From JBDSYA01 sp039925865 (GTDB lineage: Bacteria; Bacteroidota; Ignavibacteria; Tepidaquicellales; Tepidaquicellaceae), in NCBI GenBank assembly GCA_039925865.1, contig JBDSYA010000149.1, forward strand, positions 1 to 10,408: a stretch of 10,408 nucleotides of DNA, in the 5' to 3' direction. The notes under the pieces were generated by a model. The model searched no databases. It was given only the letters and a program-made list of their open reading frames with translations, and was not told the origin of the DNA. Below are positions 6,863 through 10,408 of the stretch, piece after piece; position 1 is the first letter of the stretch; every line of letters starts with the position of its first letter. Made by a program: the position numbers and the translations under genes.

Positions 6863-7462
6863 TTAAACGATCTTATTTAAAAGTGTTTCAGCTTTTAGAT
6901 AATTCTTCTTTCCTGATGTGGTAATTATACTTTTCAATAATAGCTCTAAATCATTTTTTGTTGCGCCGAGATTCAAACAGCCTCTTAAATGTGAATTTAA
7001 TTGATTCTCAAAGAATCTTGTTGCAAGTATAGCGACATTCACGAACTCTCTTTCTAATATGCTCAAACCTGGTCGTCCGAGAACTTTTCCATATCCTTCA
7101 ATGATCATCCATTCTTTCAAATCCGGGCTGTAATAATTTATATTTTCAATTAACTTTTTATAATTGTTTTTATAGATTAATTTGCAATTTCTTTCTCCGG
7201 TTTTTTTATATAATCCGTGATTGTAAATAGATTTTTTTATCTTAAACTCAGGAAAAAACCTTCTGAATATTTTCAAGGTTTCAATAATCACAGGAAATCC
7301 GCAAAATAAATAGCACTGTAATATTGTTTCGTAAATCTTTAATGGTCTGGTCTCAGATGATTTTAGTTTTTTTAAATTTTTTTCAATTAGGGAAAAATCA
7401 TCTTTCGAAATGACGGATGCTAGCAATGAAAGCTCTACAATTTCAGCAGTTAAATTCACCAT
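6863..7462 (-). CDS. Carboxymuconolactone decarboxylase-like (AhpD-like fold) protein
   Basis: The 199-residue protein has two helical halves resembling the carboxymuconolactone decarboxylase (CMD) domain. The first, around 43-70, has KIYETILQCYLFCGFPVIIE, like the family's E-x-x-LQ-x-Y-x-x-x-G-FP-x-x-x-E segment. The second, around 131-178, has LEREFVNVAILA then QLNSHLRGCLNLGATKNDLE, like the R-E-x-x-x-x-x-x-L and H-x-x-x-x-x-N-x-G-A-x-x-x-E segments. The peroxidase CxxC of AhpD is absent: the visible cysteines are Cys50, Cys54 (C-x3-C), Cys93 and Cys162, with His159. So an AhpD-type alkylhydroperoxidase is unlikely; the actual substrate is unknown. It is divergent from the LptF/G-family gene, with 18 bp between starts, and lies 199 bp before nuoK. 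No signal peptide, so probably cytoplasmic. The ATG at 7462 has no Shine-Dalgarno. Confidence 0.72.
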   Translation of the reverse strand: MVNLTAEIVELSLLASVISKDDFSLIEKNLKKLKSSETRPLKIYETILQCYLFCGFPVIIETLKIFRRFFPEFKIKKSIYNHGLYKKTGERNCKLIYKNNYKKLIENINYYSPDLKEWMIIEGYGKVLGRPGLSILEREFVNVAILATRFFENQLNSHLRGCLNLGATKNDLELLLKSIITTSGKKNYLKAETLLNKIV

Positions 7463-7480
7463 TTTAGTAAAAAATTATCT

Positions 7481-8596
7481 TTGAAAATTTTAGATGTATA
7501 TATATTAAAACAGTTTAGCAAAAACTTTGCCTTCGGAATATTATGTTTTTTATTAATATTTATATTAGTTGATCTGTTTGAAAACCTCGATAAGTTTATA
7601 GATAAAAAATTAACTACAATTCTTATCGTACAGTATTATTTGTATTTTATTCCTGAGATATTAAAGTTAATTACTCCGGTTGGAATGCTATTAGCAACAC
7701 TTTTTACTGTCAGCAGAGTAAATACTTCCAATGAAATGATCGCTGTTAATTCATCTGGTATAAGTATTTACAGATTCTCCTTCCCTATTTTGTTGTTTGG
7801 AATGTTTATAACAATTTTATCACTGTATTTCAACGGGTGGATTGTACCAAAATCAAATTCAGAAAAACTAAGTATCGAGAGAACATATTTAGATAAAAAT
7901 AAAATAACCGGTCTGGTACAAAATCTTCATATACAGGATTCTGAAAATATGATACTTTCATTTGGAATATACAATGAGTCCGAAAGAAAAGCTTCTAACG
8001 TCTCCTTACAATATTTTTCTGAAAAAGATTTGTCACAACTCCTCACCCGGTTTGATATAAAAACCAGTAAATGGGATTCATCGAAAAATGAGTGGAAATT
8101 ATTTTATATTTCAGAAAGAAAATTTGATTCGAGTTTAACAGAACAGTATACTTATATCGATTCAGGGTATGTTTCAGAAATACCCGACATTAAAAAAATA
8201 TATCTTACACCATCTCAGATAATAAAAAAACAACTTAAGCCTGACGAACTACTTTTAACTGACCTTGAGGATTTTATTGATTCAATGGAAGAAAGCGGGC
8301 AAAGTGTTTCAAAAGCAAAAGTAGATTATTATTCAAAGATCTCATTCCCCTTCGCTAATATAGTAGTAATACTTTTTGGTTTATCATTGAGTTTCGGCAG
8401 GAAAAAAAGCGGGACCGCCATACAATTCGGGATAAGTATACTTGTAACTTTTATTTACCTGGGATTTATAAAAGTCTCACAAACTTTCGGGTACAGCGGC
8501 GATATTAACCCTATCCTGACTGCATGGCTGGCCAATATTACCTTCTTGTTATTTGCTGTTGTAAACCTTTTAAGGGTCAGCATTTTCTGGAGATAA
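7481..8596 (+). CDS. LptF/LptG-family (YjgP/YjgQ) lipopolysaccharide export permease
   Basis: LptF and LptG form the inner-membrane part of the LptB2FG transporter that extracts lipopolysaccharide for transport to the outer membrane. The 371-residue protein has the family layout: membrane segments at about 13-35, 52-78 and 98-120, a periplasmic beta-jellyroll at about 135-240, a linker, and membrane segments at about 287-304, 312-332 and 344-365. The opening MKILDVYILKQFSKNF and the ENLDKFID segment, TPVGMLLATLFTVSR and the NEMIA coupling helix, and FGRKKSG before the fifth helix are typical. The start is TTG at 7481: the MKILD start is conserved in the family and the frame has no ATG or GTG upstream before a stop at 7451. 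Whether it is F or G cannot be decided here; its partner and lptB are not in the window. Confidence 0.92.
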   Translation: MKILDVYILKQFSKNFAFGILCFLLIFILVDLFENLDKFIDKKLTTILIVQYYLYFIPEILKLITPVGMLLATLFTVSRVNTSNEMIAVNSSGISIYRFSFPILLFGMFITILSLYFNGWIVPKSNSEKLSIERTYLDKNKITGLVQNLHIQDSENMILSFGIYNESERKASNVSLQYFSEKDLSQLLTRFDIKTSKWDSSKNEWKLFYISERKFDSSLTEQYTYIDSGYVSEIPDIKKIYLTPSQIIKKQLKPDELLLTDLEDFIDSMEESGQSVSKAKVDYYSKISFPFANIVVILFGLSLSFGRKKSGTAIQFGISILVTFIYLGFIKVSQTFGYSGDINPILTAWLANITFLLFAVVNLLRVSIFWR

Positions 8597-8610
8597 AAAT
8601 TAATTTATCT
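8591..8610. terminator. Weak AT-rich inverted repeat between convergent genes
   Basis: AGATAAA and TTTATCT form a perfect 7-bp inverted repeat around AATTAA, and the arms contain or border both stop codons of the convergent genes, followed by TTTT on the plus strand. It could act as a bidirectional terminator, but the stem is almost entirely A-T pairs and no T-run follows on the minus strand, so support is weak. Confidence 0.25.
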
Positions 8611-8956
8611 TTTCCTCTTTAGGATTAACCGGGATCTGAAAACCCATTCCCCCATTTGGATCATTCTGAACTACTATTTCTCCGTATTGATTTTCGTATC
8701 GCTGAAGATTTTCTTTCATCGCATTTAAAAATAGTTTTGCATGCTGAGGGGTCATTATGATTCTTGAGTGTACCTTAGCTTTAGGAACGCCAGGAAAAAT
8801 TCTTGTAAAATCAATAATAAATTCTGCAGGAGAATGAGAAATGATCGCGAGATTTGAATAAATCCCCTCTGCTTCTTTTTCACCTAATTCTATATTGATC
8901 TGCTGCTGTGGATGTGTACCGTCGCTGTTATTATTATTGTTATTATTATTATTCAT
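8600..8956 (-). CDS. DUF3467 family protein with poly-asparagine N-terminus
   Basis: A 118-residue cytoplasmic protein of the DUF3467 family, small bacterial proteins of unknown function. The conserved core is residues about 29-95: AEGIYSNLAIISHSPAEF, then IDFTRIFPGVPKAKVHSRI, then TPQHAKLF and the helix leading to NLQRYENQYGEI, which matches what I know of the family. Outside the core are a low-complexity start (nine Asn in a row at 2-10, then Ser-Asp-Gly and a His-Pro-Gln-rich bit) and a Gly/Pro-containing tail. The ATG at 8956 is directly before the Asn run; the next in-frame ATG falls inside the core, so 8956 is the likely start. The gene converges on the LptF/G gene with 3 nt between stops and stands alone on its strand. 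Confidence 0.87.
   Translation of the reverse strand: MNNNNNNNNNSDGTHPQQQINIELGEKEAEGIYSNLAIISHSPAEFIIDFTRIFPGVPKAKVHSRIIMTPQHAKLFLNAMKENLQRYENQYGEIVVQNDPNGGMGFQIPVNPKEEKIN
8927..8953 (-). repeat. AAT/AAC trinucleotide microsatellite encoding nine asparagines
   Basis: Nine consecutive codons directly after the start codon read, in gene order, four AAT, one AAC, three AAT and one AAC. The unit is a multiple of three, so slippage would change the number of asparagines without shifting the frame. It is partly interrupted by the two AAC codons, which should make it more stable than a pure repeat. Confidence 0.85.
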
Positions 8957-9227
8957 TTAAATTATTTTTAGTTGTTATTTTAAAATAATTTAATAAATTA
9001 CAAATTTCAAAGTATTATAATTTATTTCTTATTTTCAAAAAGGTTTATTACTTTTTTCATTTCCATAAATAAAAAATTTATAGCTGTTGTATAAATATTT
9101 TTACGTATAGATTTCAAAAAATATTTGCAAAAGCCTAAAGCTTTTTTCTAAAATTCGTGTAATTTTATATTCTTGAATAAGCAGCAGATTATAATTAATT
9201 TAAAAAATTAAGAATCAAAACTAACAA
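8957..9227. other. AT-rich divergent intergenic region
   Basis: These 271 bp separate the divergent DUF3467 and PfkB-family genes and should contain both promoters. The DNA is extremely AT-rich (for example only 9 G or C in bases 9001-9060). No coding sequence or RNA gene is recognisable. A near-match to the -7 box, TATTCTTG at 9168-9175 (one mismatch), would start transcription about 45 nt before the kinase gene. A small hairpin, AAAAGC/GCTTTT with a CTAAA loop, lies at 9129-9145 and is followed by two more Ts; its role is unclear. Confidence 0.5.
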
Positions 9228-10145
9228 ATGAGTTTACTGGTAATAGGTTCATTAGCATTAGATACAATCGAAACACCTTTTGGAAAAGCGGAGCGCACAT
9301 TGGGAGGTTCAGCCACCTTCATTGCAACATCTGCAAGTTATTTCACAAAACCTGTAAGACTCGTAGGAATTGTTGGTTACGATTTTCCTGAGGAAGAAAT
9401 CGAATTTTTGAAATCAAAAGGGATTGATATTTCAGGACTTGAGATTTCCGAATCCAAAAAAACATTTCACTGGCATGGAAAATATGATTTTGACCTCAAC
9501 ACAAGAGAATCAATTGTTACGGAACTCAATGCCTTTGAAACTTTCGATCCCGTTATATCAGATAAATTTAAAGACAGCAATTACATATGCCTTGGAAATC
9601 TTCATCCGTCGATTCAAAAAAAGGTCATCAGCCAAATAACAAAACCAAAACTTGTAATGTGCGACACTATGAATTTTTGGATAGAGGGAGCTTATGATGA
9701 ATTAATTGAAATATTAAAATTAGTCAATCTGCTTGTGATAAATGACAGTGAAGCGCGTGAATTATCAAAGGAATTTAATTTAGTTTCTGCTGCTAAAAAG
9801 ATTATGGAAATGGGACCCACTATTATTATTATTAAGAAGGGTGAACATGGAGCTTTACTTTTTACCAAAGACTTAATTTTTTCTGCTCCCGCTTATCCGC
9901 TCGAAAAAGTTTTTGATCCTACCGGGGCAGGAGATACTTTTGCAGGTGGTCTTATGGGCTGGCTCGCAAAGACAGATGATATTTCTGAAAAAAATCTCAA
10001 GCTTGCTGTGATTTATGGAAGTGCAATGGCTTCTCTGGCAGTTGAAAAGTTTTCACTTGACGGGATCAGAAACCTGGATATGGACATAATTATGAAAAGA
10101 TTTAATGAGTTTAAAAAACTTACCCATTTTGAAGATATTAGATAA
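9228..10145 (+). CDS. PfkB-family (ribokinase superfamily) carbohydrate kinase
   Basis: This protein is predicted to transfer phosphate from ATP to a sugar, nucleoside or related alcohol in the cytoplasm. The 305-residue length is typical. Sequence features are the N-terminal strand LLVIGSLALDTI, the sugar-side Gly26-Gly27 motif (LGGSATFIA), the magnesium/phosphate N-x-x-E motif at 172-175 (NDSE), KKGEHGAL at 203-210, and the PfkB signature 2, DPTGAGDTFAGG at 230-241, where Gly233-Ala234-Gly235 form the anion hole and Asp236 is the catalytic base. The substrate cannot be told: the sugar-binding lid around 75-100 is not one I recognise. The ATG at 9228 precedes the conserved first strand by two residues, so the start is secure, although there is no Shine-Dalgarno. 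recO follows after 42 nt and may be cotranscribed. Confidence 0.92.
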   Translation: MSLLVIGSLALDTIETPFGKAERTLGGSATFIATSASYFTKPVRLVGIVGYDFPEEEIEFLKSKGIDISGLEISESKKTFHWHGKYDFDLNTRESIVTELNAFETFDPVISDKFKDSNYICLGNLHPSIQKKVISQITKPKLVMCDTMNFWIEGAYDELIEILKLVNLLVINDSEARELSKEFNLVSAAKKIMEMGPTIIIIKKGEHGALLFTKDLIFSAPAYPLEKVFDPTGAGDTFAGGLMGWLAKTDDISEKNLKLAVIYGSAMASLAVEKFSLDGIRNLDMDIIMKRFNEFKKLTHFEDIR

Positions 10146-10187
10146 CTTTTGAAACATTAGATGTAACTAGTAAATTAAAATTGTCGT

Positions 10188-10408
10188 ATGCCGATTGTAA
10201 AAACAGATGCATTTGTCTTGAAAAGCTTCAGATATGGTGATACCAGTAAAATTGTAACTTTATTCACGGAAGATTTTGGAAAGATAAGTGCTATTGTAAA
10301 AGGAGCAAGAAATTTTAAGTCAAAGTTATGCGGAGTGTTAGAGTCAATGAATTATATCAATGCAATAATATATTTAAAGAGTAGCAGAGAACTTCAATTA
10401 GTTACCGG
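10188..10408 (+). CDS. recO: DNA repair protein RecO, N-terminal part (right-truncated)
   Basis: RecO loads RecA on SSB-coated DNA in the RecFOR recombination repair pathway. Only the first 73 residues are in the window. They read as the N-terminal OB-fold of RecO: MPIVKTDAFVLKSFRYGD, then SKIVTLFTEDFGKISAIVKGAR, then a Lys-Ser pair and LESMNYINAIIYL, matching the family's opening xxAIVLxxxxYGExxxIVxLFTxxxGxxxxxAKGAR pattern. The ATG at 10188 is the only possible start, since an in-frame TAA lies 12 nt before it at 10176. The frame stays open to the right edge. No Shine-Dalgarno is evident. It lies 42 nt after the PfkB-family kinase gene on the same strand with no terminator between, so they may share a transcript. 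Confidence 0.92.
   Translation, partial: MPIVKTDAFVLKSFRYGDTSKIVTLFTEDFGKISAIVKGARNFKSKLCGVLESMNYINAIIYLKSSRELQLVT

Noticed and set aside
7476..7483. TATCTTTG, an exact TAnnTTTG promoter box before the LptF/G-family gene
   Set aside because: It overlaps the TTG start codon at 7481, so transcription would begin inside the gene; the conserved MKILD start makes a later start unlikely. Probably a chance match.
9129..9147. AAAAGC-CTAAA-GCTTTT hairpin with following Ts as an intrinsic terminator
   Set aside because: No rightward gene ends before it, the stem is only 6 bp, and it lies upstream of the kinase gene; at most a minor structure.
9815..9836. ATT repeats within the PfkB-family kinase gene
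   Set aside because: They encode the isoleucine-rich beta-strand before the KKGEHGA motif that the family expects, so this is protein structure and not a notable repeat.
1..10408. Search for CRISPR arrays, insertion sequences, tRNA or rRNA genes, toxin-antitoxin or defence modules
   Set aside because: No spaced repeats, transposase-like protein, tRNA cloverleaf pattern or defence-type protein was seen in reading both strands.

Overview
The window is AT-rich DNA (roughly one third G+C by eye) carrying ordinary, densely packed bacterial genes. Gene content points to the Bacteroidetes/Chlorobi/Ignavibacteria group: the C-terminus of a TPR protein resembling DUF2723 membrane proteins, a short Omp85 protein, a DUF3467 protein, several TTG starts, few Shine-Dalgarno sites, and candidate promoters of the TAnnTTTG type used by that group. 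An Ignavibacteria-like or related Gram-negative bacterium fits best. This is inferred from family recognition, not from a search.

Layout. Bases 1-4407 read rightward: the end of a TPR protein (left-truncated), a single-POTRA Omp85 outer-membrane protein coupled to it (1 nt gap), rsmE (16S rRNA m3U1498 methyltransferase), a small secreted probable beta-barrel protein, and a diheme cytochrome c lipoprotein. Bases 4454-7462 read leftward: nuoL and nuoK (overlapping by 7 nt), then upstream of them a carboxymuconolactone-decarboxylase-like protein. An LptF/LptG-family permease (7481-8596, +) diverges from that gene and converges, with 3 nt between stops, on a DUF3467 gene (8600-8956, -). After an AT-rich 271-bp spacer come a PfkB-family sugar kinase (9228-10145, +) and the start of recO (10188 to the right edge).

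Functional themes are envelope biogenesis (Omp85, LptF/G, secreted barrel), respiration (two complex I subunits and a c-type cytochrome, convergent and so separately transcribed), and housekeeping (rsmE, recO). No mobile element, CRISPR array, tRNA, rRNA or defence system is visible. I did not find a convincing undescribed system. The points most worth a second look are the isolated nuoK-nuoL pair without nuoJ, nuoM or nuoN beside it, the minimal one-POTRA Omp85 protein, the cysteine between the two hemes of the cytochrome, the poly-asparagine microsatellite at the start of the DUF3467 gene, and promoter-like boxes placed almost on start codons.
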